A stretch of 64,000 bases of DNA from Akkermansiaceae bacterium (GTDB lineage: Bacteria > Verrucomicrobiota > Verrucomicrobiia > Verrucomicrobiales > Akkermansiaceae), in assembly GCA_026421245.1 (NCBI GenBank), contig JAPKDJ010000002.1:101940-165939 (forward strand), in the 5' to 3' direction. The translations under genes were made by a program, and so were the position numbers. Shown piece after piece: positions 8,298 to 17,801 of this stretch; the stretch's first letter is position 1; each line of letters begins with the position of its first letter. Under the pieces are notes generated by a model. It was not told where the DNA came from, did no database searches, and was given only the letters and a program-made list of their open reading frames with translations.

Positions 8298-9243
8298 ACA
8301 TTAAGTCTGACTTTTGTCATATTAAAGTCAATGTCAGACCATTTTCTTGACCGGGGCCCATTGACAAAGGTCGATCCGTGGCAAAACTCACCCCATGTCT
8401 TGGAACGAAAAATTTCTCGAACTTTTCCGCCGCTGCCTTTCCAACTACCAGGGAGGAAAGGATGATTTTATAAGCGACTACTCGGAAGACGATCTCTCCT
8501 TTCTCTCCAGTATCGGCTACAAACCGCGTGAACTTTTCGATTTTGTCGAAGACCTGGCTGACGAAGGTGCCCCCACCGAATCAACAGCCCTACTTATCGC
8601 CTCCGTGCGTCGGGATTATTTTCTTGTTGTCCAAAACGGAACGGCCAGCCCAGTGGAGGTCACCCGAGGGGACCTTCCCTCATTCAACGAAGAATTCGAC
8701 ACCATCGCCTATCTTCCGCGCATCATAGCCAAAGCGATCGCAAAACTTCGGGGCGAACTACATCCAGACGTCATGTTCAGTTGCGGAGGAGACCGAAAAT
8801 TCCTGCGCGAAAACGGTGACATTCATCCGGCGGACTTCCTTCGCCATATATGGTCGGCCGATGGCGACCCTCAAAAGATATCTGACTTTATCCGCCAGTC
8901 AGCCTCATAGGAGGGAATCCTAGCGAATTCCCAATCGCTTGAGGTCCTCCAACTCATTATTGAGACGGCTGAGCACGATATAGGAATCCGAGTTCTCGTC
9001 AGCAAGTTCTTGAGCTTTGTCTCGATAGACTATGGAGTAGCGTATCGCCTTTTTCCGTCTCGTCTGATCATTCTCTTTAAATGCGTTGGCTTCCCATTGG
9101 GAGGCCTTGGACTTCCAGCCTTTGATTTCCCCGATTTTGATCCGAATCACATCTTCTCGTTCAAAAATTTCAGCCTGCATGTCCTTTATTTTCTGAAGAA
9201 TGGCCGTTTTCCGTCCCTCTTCCTTTCTCTCGGCCAATCCCTC
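8064..9243. repeat. Tandem duplication, unit 2 (about 1.18 kb)
   Basis: Second copy of the unit: N-terminal part of the chimeric lipoprotein, a 97-bp intergenic region, the intact DUF5069 gene and the 3' part of lipoprotein B. The intergenic gaps in both units are the same length (97 bp) and mostly identical. Edges are accurate to about 15 bp. Confidence 0.75.
8395..8910 (+). CDS. DUF5069 family protein
   Basis: The 171-residue product ends with the DUF5069 pattern: a L-P-R-I-I-x-K-A-x-x-K-L-R-G-E-L segment, a central C-G-G-D-R-K-F-L, and H-P-A-D-F-L-R-H-I-W followed by D-x-Q-K. The N-terminal half (WNEKFLELFRR, ISDYSEDDLSFLSSIGY) resembles the extension common to verrucomicrobial members. 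No catalytic function is known for the family, and no signal peptide is present. It is flanked on both sides by convergent/divergent coiled-coil lipoprotein genes and is the only intact copy of the duplicated pair. Confidence 0.85.
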   Translation: MSWNEKFLELFRRCLSNYQGGKDDFISDYSEDDLSFLSSIGYKPRELFDFVEDLADEGAPTESTALLIASVRRDYFLVVQNGTASPVEVTRGDLPSFNEEFDTIAYLPRIIAKAIAKLRGELHPDVMFSCGGDRKFLRENGDIHPADFLRHIWSADGDPQKISDFIRQSAS

Positions 9244-9846
9244 TTTCCACTTCTTATATTTTTCGGCCCTGAGCGCGGTATTGGACTGAAGTTTTTCGGT
9301 GAATTTATTGGCTTCCTCCTCGCTCATCTGAAGTTTCGCCAGAATTTCCGGAGTGAGCTCCTTTAGCGGAATCTCCTGCGGACCGGAAGGCATGTAGACG
9401 CGTATCCGAAGTGGACTGATGGACAAAATACGGACGTCTTTGTATTCGTCCCCCTTGGTTGCCGACAAGTCGATCGACTCCCCAATGGCATCCTTTCGAA
9501 GAATCGCCCGATATCTTGCTTGATACTTTTCAAATTCCTCACCAATCAAGTCGATCGACTCCCCAAGTTCCTCATTGCGGAGCTTGGCTTCCTCAAAAAT
9601 AATTGTCTTCTCGTCCAAACTTTCTTTGATTTTGACGGCCAGCTTGATGTCTTCCCGGGCTTTTTCGTGCTTCGCGAATTTCACTTGCTCCTCTGCGAGG
9701 TATTTCTTCTTGTGGCGAAGATCATAACTTTGCCCATCGAGCTTCTTATCCAGATTTTCAATCTTGGCTTCGCCATCCAACTCAAAGCACCCCACCAGAG
9801 CAGTGGACGCCACCACAGGCAGGGCAAAAAGATTCCATATTCTCAT
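8920..9846 (-). CDS. Coiled-coil lipoprotein B (full-length ancestor of the chimera)
   Basis: The 308-residue product starts at ATG 9846, where a lipoprotein signal peptide ends in the lipobox LVGC (Cys20). The frame is open to 10026, but that extension would bury the signal peptide. Residues 25-115 and 195-308 are charged coiled coils. Residues 120-190 form a less charged segment with beta-like SISPLRIRVYMPSGPQEIP, resembling the small SHD1-like domains seen in Planctomycetota/Verrucomicrobiota secreted proteins; that last comparison is weak. Its C-terminal 105 residues are duplicated in the chimeric gene at 7737-8297. It is divergent from the Nudix gene. Confidence 0.75.
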   Translation of the reverse strand: MRIWNLFALPVVASTALVGCFELDGEAKIENLDKKLDGQSYDLRHKKKYLAEEQVKFAKHEKAREDIKLAVKIKESLDEKTIIFEEAKLRNEELGESIDLIGEEFEKYQARYRAILRKDAIGESIDLSATKGDEYKDVRILSISPLRIRVYMPSGPQEIPLKELTPEILAKLQMSEEEANKFTEKLQSNTALRAEKYKKWKEGLAERKEEGRKTAILQKIKDMQAEIFEREDVIRIKIGEIKGWKSKASQWEANAFKENDQTRRKKAIRYSIVYRDKAQELADENSDSYIVLSRLNNELEDLKRLGIR

Positions 9847-9959
9847 GGAGAGAAAACTAGGTCTCATTCCCCTATCTATCAAGAATCTAGACCACTCTTG
9901 CGATGAAAACTCCGCGCCAAAGATTGGACACCCTCCCTTCCCGCTGTCAAACTTCGCCC

Positions 9960-10580
9960 ATGCGCGACTACAACGGCGAGGAGATTCTGGTGATTCCTCG
10001 CGAATTATTTGACGAACTGGGATCATTCCAAGGCATCGAGAGCGATATCGACCGGTATTTGGAAGCTCTTCTTGACCCTGCCAATAATTTTTTTATGGAC
10101 CGAGGCAAAGCTGAAGAAGATCCTTCCTTCAAGCAAATTATTCCCTACGCCCTCTTCCATCACGAAGGACAGTATCTCCACTACACTCGTGGAAAAAGTG
10201 GCGGTGAAAGCCGTCTTCATGCCCAGGGATCTGTCGGAATTGGAGGGCATATCAACCCCATCGATGAACGTGCCGATCCACTGGGACGCGAAACCTACCT
10301 GGCCGGTGTCGAACGTGAAATCGACGAAGAACTCAACATCTCTGGTGCTCATAGAAACCGCATTGTTGCGCTTCTGAATGATGACAGCAACGATGTCGGC
10401 AAGGTCCACCTGGGAGTGGTCCACGTCTTTGAACTCGAAAATAACGAAGTCTCGTCGGCCGAAGACGCTCTCGCCAATCTTGCCTTTCAATCCGCAGCCT
10501 CTCTCAGAGGGGAGCTCTATCGCTCACTCGAAACCTGGTCCAGATTCTGCGTGGACAAGATCGTCGAATCACCCGGTTAA
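9960..10580 (+). CDS. Predicted phosphoesterase of the Nudix superfamily (COG4112-like)
   Basis: The 206-residue product contains the Nudix-box core REIDEEL (in YLAGVEREIDEELNI), preceded by the expected glycine-rich G-x-G-G-H-I-N strand. The N-terminal LVIPRELFDELGSFQG and the FKQIIPYALF segments match the COG4112 group, whose members are annotated as MutT-like phosphoesterases. The substrate is unknown. The frame is open to 9903, but family similarity begins at ATG 9960, so that start was used. Neither start has a clear ribosome-binding site. It stands alone between the lipoprotein locus and the oligopeptide transporter. Confidence 0.8.
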   Translation: MRDYNGEEILVIPRELFDELGSFQGIESDIDRYLEALLDPANNFFMDRGKAEEDPSFKQIIPYALFHHEGQYLHYTRGKSGGESRLHAQGSVGIGGHINPIDERADPLGRETYLAGVEREIDEELNISGAHRNRIVALLNDDSNDVGKVHLGVVHVFELENNEVSSAEDALANLAFQSAASLRGELYRSLETWSRFCVDKIVESPG

Positions 10581-10713
10581 CCCGGCAACTACCTACTTGG
10601 CGGCAACTGTCGGGGATGATCACCTATCACATCAAGCAGGGGGCTTTACGAAAGGAGAAAAAGTCCGATCTCTTCAACAATTCTTTCCTGCATGAGTGGT
10701 TGATCAGATACCA

Positions 10714-11700
10714 CTAGTCGATGCAACACGGACACTTCTGCACCCAGTGCCCTGGAGCCACTTCCTCGAACGGGAGCTCCTGCCCAACACTCTCCTCATA
10801 TCGCTCGTGACCCACCCGGTGGCCAAAGGCACACCCGGCGGGAGGATGAATGGGGCTTGGGACATCACCCTCCAGAATCACGCGCGCCCGTTTTGCAGTA
10901 GGATCAGGCACGGGAATGGCAGAGAGCAATGCCTTGGTATAGGCATGGCGCGGGTTACGGTAAATCTCCTCCGCAGGAGCGAGTTCAACAATCTTACCAA
11001 GATACATCACCGCGATACGGTCACTCATGTGCTTCACCACCGCAAGATCGTGCGCAATGAAAAGGTAAGACATTTCAAAATCCCTTTGCAATTCCAGCAG
11101 CAGATTCATGACCTGCGACTGAACAGAAACATCAAGCGCAGAAACCGGCTCATCCAATACAAGCAGATCTGGATTGAGAGCAAGGGCCCGCGCAATACCA
11201 ATCCGTTGGCGTTGTCCTCCTGAAAACTCAAAAGGAAATTTGCCAGCGGAGTTCCCGGGAAGTCCGACCCGATCCAAAAGCTCAGCCACCCTCTTCTGTC
11301 GAGAAACGCGATTCCCAATCCCCTGAATGATCAGAGGCTCGGCAACCAACTCTCCAACCGCCATGCGGGCGTCGAGTGATTCAGCAGGGTCTTGAAACAC
11401 CATTTGAAAATCCTGGCGCAGCGGACGGATTCTCCCCTGCCTCATGTGGGTGATGTCGTGCCCCTTAAAACGAATCCTCCCGCCGGTCGGATTCAGAAGA
11501 CGAACGAGAGCCTTCCCCAAGGTCGACTTACCGCACCCGGACTCCCCCACGAGCCCCAGGGTTTCTCCGGTTTCGATATCGAAACTCACCCCATCGACCG
11601 CCTTCACGGCACCAATCTGCTTCATCATCACTCCTCCCCGAATGGGAAAGTGCTGACGCAAGTTTTCGACCTCAAGTAGTTTTGATGAATCGTTGTTCAT
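10714..11700 (-). CDS. Oligopeptide/dipeptide ABC transporter ATP-binding protein (OppF/DppF type)
   Basis: The 328-residue product is one of the two cytoplasmic ATPases of the minus-strand peptide transporter. It shows Walker A GESGCGKS, signature FSGGQRQR and Walker [13 protein letters not shown], followed by the OppF/DppF C-terminal extension with a cluster of cysteines (CPCC at the end). The chosen ATG at 11700 overlaps the oppD stop as ATGA, which favours it over the in-frame ATG at 11712. It is the last gene of the five-gene operon. Confidence 0.93.
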   Translation of the reverse strand: MNNDSSKLLEVENLRQHFPIRGGVMMKQIGAVKAVDGVSFDIETGETLGLVGESGCGKSTLGKALVRLLNPTGGRIRFKGHDITHMRQGRIRPLRQDFQMVFQDPAESLDARMAVGELVAEPLIIQGIGNRVSRQKRVAELLDRVGLPGNSAGKFPFEFSGGQRQRIGIARALALNPDLLVLDEPVSALDVSVQSQVMNLLLELQRDFEMSYLFIAHDLAVVKHMSDRIAVMYLGKIVELAPAEEIYRNPRHAYTKALLSAIPVPDPTAKRARVILEGDVPSPIHPPAGCAFGHRVGHERYEESVGQELPFEEVAPGHWVQKCPCCID

Positions 11701-12674
11701 GCCAGAAAACATTCGGGACAGGTTTCGACCCAGTGGCCAAGTGCGATTTCACGATAGTCGGGACGTTGCCGAAGGAGAACGGAATTCTTGCGATCTATCC
11801 TCTGACAAAATCGACAGCCAGAAACAAAATCCTGAATGGAGGCTACCTGTCCGGGGATCGTATTCAACTCGCTCTTGCGCTCACTCTCAATACGCGGAAT
11901 GGAATTTAAAAGCCCCTTTGTATAGGCATGGCGGGGATGTGCAAAAAGCTCCCGGACCGGAGCCCGCTCCACCACACGACCGGCATACATCACAACCACC
12001 TCGTCGCAGTTTTGGGCAATCACTCCAAGATCATGGGTGATCATCAAAACGGCCATCCCCAATTTGGCCTGCATCGATTGAATCAGCTCCAAAATCTGAG
12101 CTTGTACTGTCACATCAAGAGCAGTCGTCGGTTCATCGGCAATCAAAAGATCCGGCTCACAGGCCAATGCAATCGCAATCATGACGCGTTGCCGCATGCC
12201 ACCTGAAAGTTCGTGAGGATAACTGGAGATCCGTTCTTCGGGCGCTGGAATTCCCACGGCATCTAATAACTGCACTGCTTTTTGCAACGCTGCCCGTGAT
12301 GACATTTTCTCGTGCAGTTTGAGAATCTCCACCAGTTGCTTTCCGATCCGGTGAACGGGATTTAATGCTGCCATCGGCTCCTGAAAAATCACGCCAATCT
12401 CTCCACCCCTGATCTTTCTTTTTTCAGCCCCTGTCACCTTGCAGAGATCACGTCCTTTGAAATTAATCTCGCCTTCGAGAACATGTCCCGATGGTTTTGG
12501 TAATAGATCGATGATCGACATCGCGGTCACTGTTTTTCCGCAACCGGACTCTCCCACCAGGCCAACCGTCTTTCCCTTCTCAACCGAAAATGAGATTCCA
12601 TCGACCGCTCTGACCCAACCGGAATCAGTGTCAAAGCTGGTCACCAGCCCTTTGATATCTAATAAGGTGCTCAT
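11697..12674 (-). CDS. Oligopeptide/dipeptide ABC transporter ATP-binding protein (OppD/DppD type)
   Basis: The 325-residue product has Walker A GESGCGKT, signature LSGGMRQR, Walker [14 protein letters not shown] and the OppD-type C-terminal extension with conserved cysteines (CRFCQR and CPEC), where relatives bind an Fe-S cluster. It pairs with the downstream OppF-type ATPase. It overlaps both neighbours by 4 bp (ATGA), so translation is probably coupled with the binding protein upstream and OppF downstream. Confidence 0.93.
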   Translation of the reverse strand: MSTLLDIKGLVTSFDTDSGWVRAVDGISFSVEKGKTVGLVGESGCGKTVTAMSIIDLLPKPSGHVLEGEINFKGRDLCKVTGAEKRKIRGGEIGVIFQEPMAALNPVHRIGKQLVEILKLHEKMSSRAALQKAVQLLDAVGIPAPEERISSYPHELSGGMRQRVMIAIALACEPDLLIADEPTTALDVTVQAQILELIQSMQAKLGMAVLMITHDLGVIAQNCDEVVVMYAGRVVERAPVRELFAHPRHAYTKGLLNSIPRIESERKSELNTIPGQVASIQDFVSGCRFCQRIDRKNSVLLRQRPDYREIALGHWVETCPECFLA

Positions 12675-14707
12675 TTCTTCCGGTATTTCTCGATCACATT
12701 CTGCACCTCGGGAAAGGTCTTTCCCGACCTCATCGCCTCGAGCGTTTCCTCCTGCATCTCGATATCAATCCAGAAGCTGTAATGCTCGTAGGGATAAGAC
12801 ACCACCGGGGGGCAAAATTTCACCGTTTCCGTATTCGGCCAACGCATCCAGCGCCAGCACGCCACTCGCTCAAAATCGCGTTTCCAACCGGGAACGAAAA
12901 CACCCCGCTCGTAAACCTGCTGCTGGATTTTGTGCGCAAGCTCCTTCTTAAACTCGTTGTCGGAAGTCTGCCGATACTCCTCCACCCATTTGTCCATCTC
13001 GGGATCGTTGTAGGCGAAAACGTTATTGGTCTTTGGCTTGATATTGCCCTGCTCGTCATAGGCATTGCGGGAGTGAAAGTATTCGTAGAAGGCGAAGTAA
13101 GGTGGCTGAACAGACCACGCGACCGCAGTGAGTTCAAACTTCTTGTCCATCGCATCGGTGAAAACGATACTCGGGTCTTTTCCATCTAGGATCAGGTCAA
13201 CTCCGGCACTCCGAGCCTCTGTCTTCAAAATCGACATGATATCGGCATAGGTTTTCACAGAGTAATGGCTGAGGGTGAATTCCAACCTCGATCCATCCGG
13301 CTTCCGCAGAATCCCGTCATTCCCTTCCTCAGTGAATCCGGCCTTTGCGAAATACTCGCGGGCTTTTTGCGGAGAAAATGGCCGGGGCAGAACGTTGGGA
13401 TTCACAAAGTCTCCGAAGCCATCGACAAATCCGGGAAGCCGGTTGTAGTCTCCCCAAAATTGAACCTTGATCACTTTATCGTAGTTAAGCGCATGGGCCA
13501 ACCCGAGACGGACATTGATGTCCTTGAGCTTTTCCTTATCGAGGTTCATCTCGACGCCGAACTGTGGTCGCGGAAAATCGTTGTACCACCAATGCCGTTC
13601 AATGTAGCCATCGTAAACCTTTGGAATTTCGGTCTTCTCATACCAGGACTTCGGGCCTGAAACGAGAGCCATATCAAGCTGACCCGCGCGGAAAAGCTCG
13701 AAGCTCTTGTTAATGTCGCGAATCACTCTCCAGACGATCTTATCCGGATTATATCGGTAGCGGTAAAATTTCTTGTCATTCCCCCACCAGTTTTTGTTCC
13801 GAGTCAAAGTGACGGAAACACCTTTGTCGATGTCTCCATCTCGCACAAAATATGGTCCGGTGTTCGGCTGATGTTTCCAATTATAGCGCTCTTCATAGTC
13901 CGGCCCAAACTCCCCATAAAAATGTCGAGGAGACGGGGCGAAATCCCCAATTTTGTTATACATTCCGAGTTCACTCTTGGCCTCAGGGAAGGTCACCGAA
14001 AGGGTGTGCTCGTCGTAGATCGCAATCTGGGCAATCTCTTCCCGCAGGTATTGTTTGTAGAAAGGCGAATTCGCGTAGTCCGACATGCGAAGGTATGCCG
14101 AAACGGCAAAGTCCCGAGCCTCTACTTCCACTCCATCAGAATAAGCCGCATCCTCATGAATCTTGAAATACCAGGTCCGCTTGTTTGGGCCATGGGCCCA
14201 TTTTTCCGCCGTCGCCGGGATGACCGAACTATTCAAACGGTTCAAGGCTACCAGCCCAAGTTGAACATCATCGTATAGCTCTCCTCTCATCCCGCTGTTG
14301 GAAGCGGGACCGAAGGGCCGTAAAGTGGGGGGGAAACTCGCCACGTAATAACGAAACACTCCGCCCTTTTTTGCAGCAGGATCTGAATCTTCCGGTTCAT
14401 CAAGACCGTCCTTCCACTCAAGATCATCCGGAAGATCAGCGGGTGTTTTGAAGCTGAAGTATTCGCCAAGCGCCACCCGACGTTCAAAACGCTCGACTAG
14501 TTTCGCGGAATCCTTCGCCGCCGCCGAATCCGGCTCGGCCATGGTCAACTCCTCTTGAGCCTCCGCCAGTTTATCGGCATTCCACGTTTTCATGTAGTCA
14601 TTGAAGACAGGCACAAATTCATCAAAGCCAAGCCCCGCAACATAGGCTTCCTCTTCCCTTTGGCAGGACAAAAGAAGAAGGGAAAAAATCAGAATAAGCC
14701 AACGCAT
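12671..14707 (-). CDS. Family 5 extracellular solute-binding lipoprotein of the peptide transporter
   Basis: The 678-residue product has a lipoprotein signal peptide with lipobox LLSC at about residue 15. The SBP_bac_5 fold is recognisable from the motif W-x-F-K-I-H-E-D-A-x-Y-S-D-G-V and the repeated aromatic-rich strands through residue 650. It captures peptides or similar ligands in the periplasm for the two permeases encoded just upstream (6-bp gap to the YejE-type gene). The gene order permease-permease-SBP with a YejA-like sequence suggests the Yej/microcin C type rather than classic OppA. The ligand cannot be deduced. Confidence 0.9.
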   Translation of the reverse strand: MRWLILIFSLLLLSCQREEEAYVAGLGFDEFVPVFNDYMKTWNADKLAEAQEELTMAEPDSAAAKDSAKLVERFERRVALGEYFSFKTPADLPDDLEWKDGLDEPEDSDPAAKKGGVFRYYVASFPPTLRPFGPASNSGMRGELYDDVQLGLVALNRLNSSVIPATAEKWAHGPNKRTWYFKIHEDAAYSDGVEVEARDFAVSAYLRMSDYANSPFYKQYLREEIAQIAIYDEHTLSVTFPEAKSELGMYNKIGDFAPSPRHFYGEFGPDYEERYNWKHQPNTGPYFVRDGDIDKGVSVTLTRNKNWWGNDKKFYRYRYNPDKIVWRVIRDINKSFELFRAGQLDMALVSGPKSWYEKTEIPKVYDGYIERHWWYNDFPRPQFGVEMNLDKEKLKDINVRLGLAHALNYDKVIKVQFWGDYNRLPGFVDGFGDFVNPNVLPRPFSPQKAREYFAKAGFTEEGNDGILRKPDGSRLEFTLSHYSVKTYADIMSILKTEARSAGVDLILDGKDPSIVFTDAMDKKFELTAVAWSVQPPYFAFYEYFHSRNAYDEQGNIKPKTNNVFAYNDPEMDKWVEEYRQTSDNEFKKELAHKIQQQVYERGVFVPGWKRDFERVACWRWMRWPNTETVKFCPPVVSYPYEHYSFWIDIEMQEETLEAMRSGKTFPEVQNVIEKYRKK

Positions 14708-14713
14708 GAATCC

Positions 14714-16285
14714 TTAGCGATAATAGGTATACTTCTTGGGGTCAAATGCCTCGCGAATCGCTTCTCCCACAAAGGTCACCAGCACCAGCATGATGACAAG
14801 ACATGAGAAAGCGGAGGTCACTAGAAGAGGTGATGAAAGAGAACTTAGACCATCTTTGAGGAGCTTTCCCCAGCTCGCATATTGCACCGGGAGGCCAAAG
14901 CCCAGGTAGTCGAGTGCAGTCAATGAAAGTACTAATCCCGAGATCGAAAACGGAACCAGAGTTACCAGAATCGCGACCGAGTTGGGCAGCAAATGACGAA
15001 ACAAGATCCGAGGCACCCCCGCCCCGATAACCCGGCTCGCCGCTATGTAATCCCGCGCTTTTTCTTTCAGGGCCGACGTCCGCATGAGGTAGGTCATGCC
15101 CATCCAACCGAAGATCGAGAGGATCCCGAGGATGAGGTAAAATCCCAACCGATCCTTGTATTGGGCCGGAACGCCCAGCGTGATGATAATGACGAGGAAG
15201 AGGAAAGGGATGTTAGAGAGAATTTCAATGATCCGTTGCACGACCAAATCAAACCATCCGCCAAAATATCCCATCAGAAGCCCCACCGTAATTCCAATGA
15301 GGTAGACGATCGGGATGTAAATGATGGCGGCCTGGAAATTCACCTGTAAGCCACCGTAGAGATAAGCAATGACGTCATCCCCCTGGGAAGTGGTTCCCAA
15401 AAGATGCGACATCTTCGGCTCAGAAGGCGGATAGCTGACATCGTATTCCTCCTGCACTTTGGAGTTGGACAAAAAGTCTACCAGAGCCCCTTCGCCTTCC
15501 CATTCCTGTGATCTTTCAACGAGTTCGCCATCCCGATATTTCACCTTGTAGACGCGGTCCCCTTCCTTGTTCCAACCCTGCGCATCCCCTTGGCGAATGC
15601 CTTTTCGATAGGTGAAGCGGAGGTGCGGCGCTTCCGGCTGCGCTGGGCTGTAGAGACGTGTTCCCAGTCCACTGTAATCCGACTCCGCCGGATCGATCTC
15701 CTTGGCCAAGGCACTGATGGTATCTTGGGTCGGATTGTAGGGGCGTAGTGGGAGGATCACACTGGCGTCAGCCTTGTCTGCGAAGACCTTCTTTAATTCA
15801 CGGTAGTTAGGCTCAAGATCAGCCTGAGCCGGATCTGTGATGCCAAAGTCCTTGTTCTTCTCCAGCTTTGTCGTGAAAGCCGGGAAATGCCACTCCCCCT
15901 CGAATTTCACCGCAAGCGCCTCTTTGCCCACAATCAACTGGTCCAGCGCTGCCAGTCCGGCCAGGCCCACCAAAATGAGGAAGGAATAATACCCCCGTTT
16001 GATCGCTTTGAAGCGCTGGATCTTGCGGATCGTCACCGGGTTTGGCGGACCGCTTGTGAGCTTGCTCAGAACAAGCCACGCTCCCACCAGAAAAAGAATG
16101 ATTGCGGTGATGAAGCCGGCCTTCGAAACCAGCCACTCCAGAAAGTCAAAGGGCAGATTTAAATCACCGGCCGAGCGGGAAAAATTATACCCCCAGCTGA
16201 TCGTAGGGAGCTTCAAGTCGGCGCGGTCAGCCAAGACACTGGCAACCGAGGCAACGATGAGGGAGATTCCAATTCCGAGCTTCAT
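14714..16285 (-). CDS. Peptide ABC transporter permease, YejE/OppC type with large periplasmic insert
   Basis: The 523-residue product has N-terminal hydrophobic segments at about residues 1-20, 55-75 and 98-118. It then has a hydrophilic stretch of some 180 residues (about 125-305), which should lie outside the cytoplasmic membrane, before the MetI permease core. The core starts at LGTTSQGDDVIAYL and includes the EAA-like loop (YIAASRVIGAGVPRILFRHLLPN). Length is well above typical OppC (about 300). It is 3 bp downstream of the YejB-type gene and 6 bp upstream of the binding protein. Confidence 0.9.
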   Translation of the reverse strand: MKLGIGISLIVASVASVLADRADLKLPTISWGYNFSRSAGDLNLPFDFLEWLVSKAGFITAIILFLVGAWLVLSKLTSGPPNPVTIRKIQRFKAIKRGYYSFLILVGLAGLAALDQLIVGKEALAVKFEGEWHFPAFTTKLEKNKDFGITDPAQADLEPNYRELKKVFADKADASVILPLRPYNPTQDTISALAKEIDPAESDYSGLGTRLYSPAQPEAPHLRFTYRKGIRQGDAQGWNKEGDRVYKVKYRDGELVERSQEWEGEGALVDFLSNSKVQEEYDVSYPPSEPKMSHLLGTTSQGDDVIAYLYGGLQVNFQAAIIYIPIVYLIGITVGLLMGYFGGWFDLVVQRIIEILSNIPFLFLVIIITLGVPAQYKDRLGFYLILGILSIFGWMGMTYLMRTSALKEKARDYIAASRVIGAGVPRILFRHLLPNSVAILVTLVPFSISGLVLSLTALDYLGFGLPVQYASWGKLLKDGLSSLSSPLLVTSAFSCLVIMLVLVTFVGEAIREAFDPKKYTYYR

Positions 16286-16288
16286 GGT

Positions 16289-17680
16289 CTAATGGAATTT
16301 CACCCTCGGATCGATGAGGGCAACGATGATGTCAGAGAGGATGTTTCCCATGACCATAAGAAACGAGGCGACGGTCAATGTCCCCATGATGAGCATTTGA
16401 TCGGGACCAGTAATGGCTCGAAATTGCAACAGGCCGAACCCCTGAATATCGAAAACCGTTTCGATCAGAAGGCTGCCGGAAACGATAAGGGTGATCAATT
16501 GGCCCAAGCTGGTGGCGATTGGGATGAAGGAATTCCGAAAGGCATGACGAAAAACGGCTCGGTTAAAGCTCACCCCTTTTGCCACCGCTGTGCGAACGTA
16601 GTCGGCGGCAAGATTGTCCATGAGGTTGTTTTTCATCATCATCGTCATCCACGCGAAAGATCCAATGACGTAGCTAATCAGCGGGAGGACAGTATGCCAC
16701 GCGAGATCTTTTATTTTCCCGAGGAAGGTCATGGAGTCAAAGTTCTGTGACACCAATCCGACCATTGGAAAGATCGGCTTGTAGGCTCCAAGGTAAACGA
16801 GCAGGAGCGCCCCGAGAGCGAAGCCCGGAATGGCGTAACCAAAGAAGATGAGAACCGAGCTCAGGTTATCAATGGGCGTGCGGTGCTTGATTGCCTTGAG
16901 AATTCCGAGAGGCAAACACACTCCATAAGTCAGAATGGTCGTGAGGATGCCAAAGTAGAGAGCAACCGGCATGCGCGACTTGATCAAATCCAGAACCGGC
17001 TCTCCAAAAACCGAGGATTTCCCCATATCGCCCTGTAGCAACCCGGAGATCCGGGACTTATAGATGACCGCCCGAGGAAGATAATTATCAACGGTTCGAT
17101 TTGTCACGCCATCCTCCCGCTCCTTGTGAACTTCAAACCGCTGCTCGGCTGTTTCGTAGCGATATTCCCAGCTGTCTTCGGTGATATCCTGCCACTCGGC
17201 GATTGGCTTCGAGCGATCCACGTAACGTGCCCATTCGATTTCACCATTGTCTTTCTGCACCACTACCGGGCGGCCGGTTCCCGCAAGACTGACGAGAACT
17301 TGTTTTGAAGGATCTTTGACAAGACTTCCCCCGATCATCTCCTCACTGAGTTGGTCGCCCTGTTTCGAAGGTTTAAATTCGGCCTCACTGTAAAGCCGTT
17401 CGCGTGGATACAGGCCCAACCACGTCATATAGGCGATGACTACATTCTTGTCATATAGGTATTCACGCTCAAAGGCCTCGATCTGCTCCTCGGACAAAGC
17501 GCCGCTCTGTCCCCCGCTGCCGCCACCACCACCGCCTTCGGAGGTCCCGGCCGCCGCGGCCTGCAATTCCCGTTCCAGTGGGCTTCCGGGCATCACCCGG
17601 GTAATGGCAAAAACAAGGAAAGTCACTCCCAGCACGGTCAATGGGACCAGTAGCAAGCGGCGGAGGAAATAAACTTTCAT
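16289..17680 (-). CDS. Peptide ABC transporter permease, YejB/OppB type
   Basis: The 463-residue product begins with a transmembrane segment (FLRRLLLVPLTVLGVTFLVF). It carries a Gly/Ser-rich low-complexity linker around residues 45-62, a long soluble segment to about residue 215, and then the MetI core with the EAA loop YVRTAVAKGVSFNRAVFRHA. ATG 17680 was chosen over an upstream in-frame start because the signal-anchor begins immediately after it. It is the first gene of the minus-strand peptide transporter operon and is divergent from the second transporter. Confidence 0.9.
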   Translation of the reverse strand: MKVYFLRRLLLVPLTVLGVTFLVFAITRVMPGSPLERELQAAAAGTSEGGGGGGSGGQSGALSEEQIEAFEREYLYDKNVVIAYMTWLGLYPRERLYSEAEFKPSKQGDQLSEEMIGGSLVKDPSKQVLVSLAGTGRPVVVQKDNGEIEWARYVDRSKPIAEWQDITEDSWEYRYETAEQRFEVHKEREDGVTNRTVDNYLPRAVIYKSRISGLLQGDMGKSSVFGEPVLDLIKSRMPVALYFGILTTILTYGVCLPLGILKAIKHRTPIDNLSSVLIFFGYAIPGFALGALLLVYLGAYKPIFPMVGLVSQNFDSMTFLGKIKDLAWHTVLPLISYVIGSFAWMTMMMKNNLMDNLAADYVRTAVAKGVSFNRAVFRHAFRNSFIPIATSLGQLITLIVSGSLLIETVFDIQGFGLLQFRAITGPDQMLIMGTLTVASFLMVMGNILSDIIVALIDPRVKFH

Positions 17681-17801
17681 TCGGGGTGTTAGCGTCTTTG
17701 ACGCATAAGGTTTTCTTTCTATTCGAACCCCATTGTCAAATGAAAGTCCCAGAATACAAAAATTCATTCCCTTTCTCTCTCATTTGTCCAAGGTTTCACC
17801 C

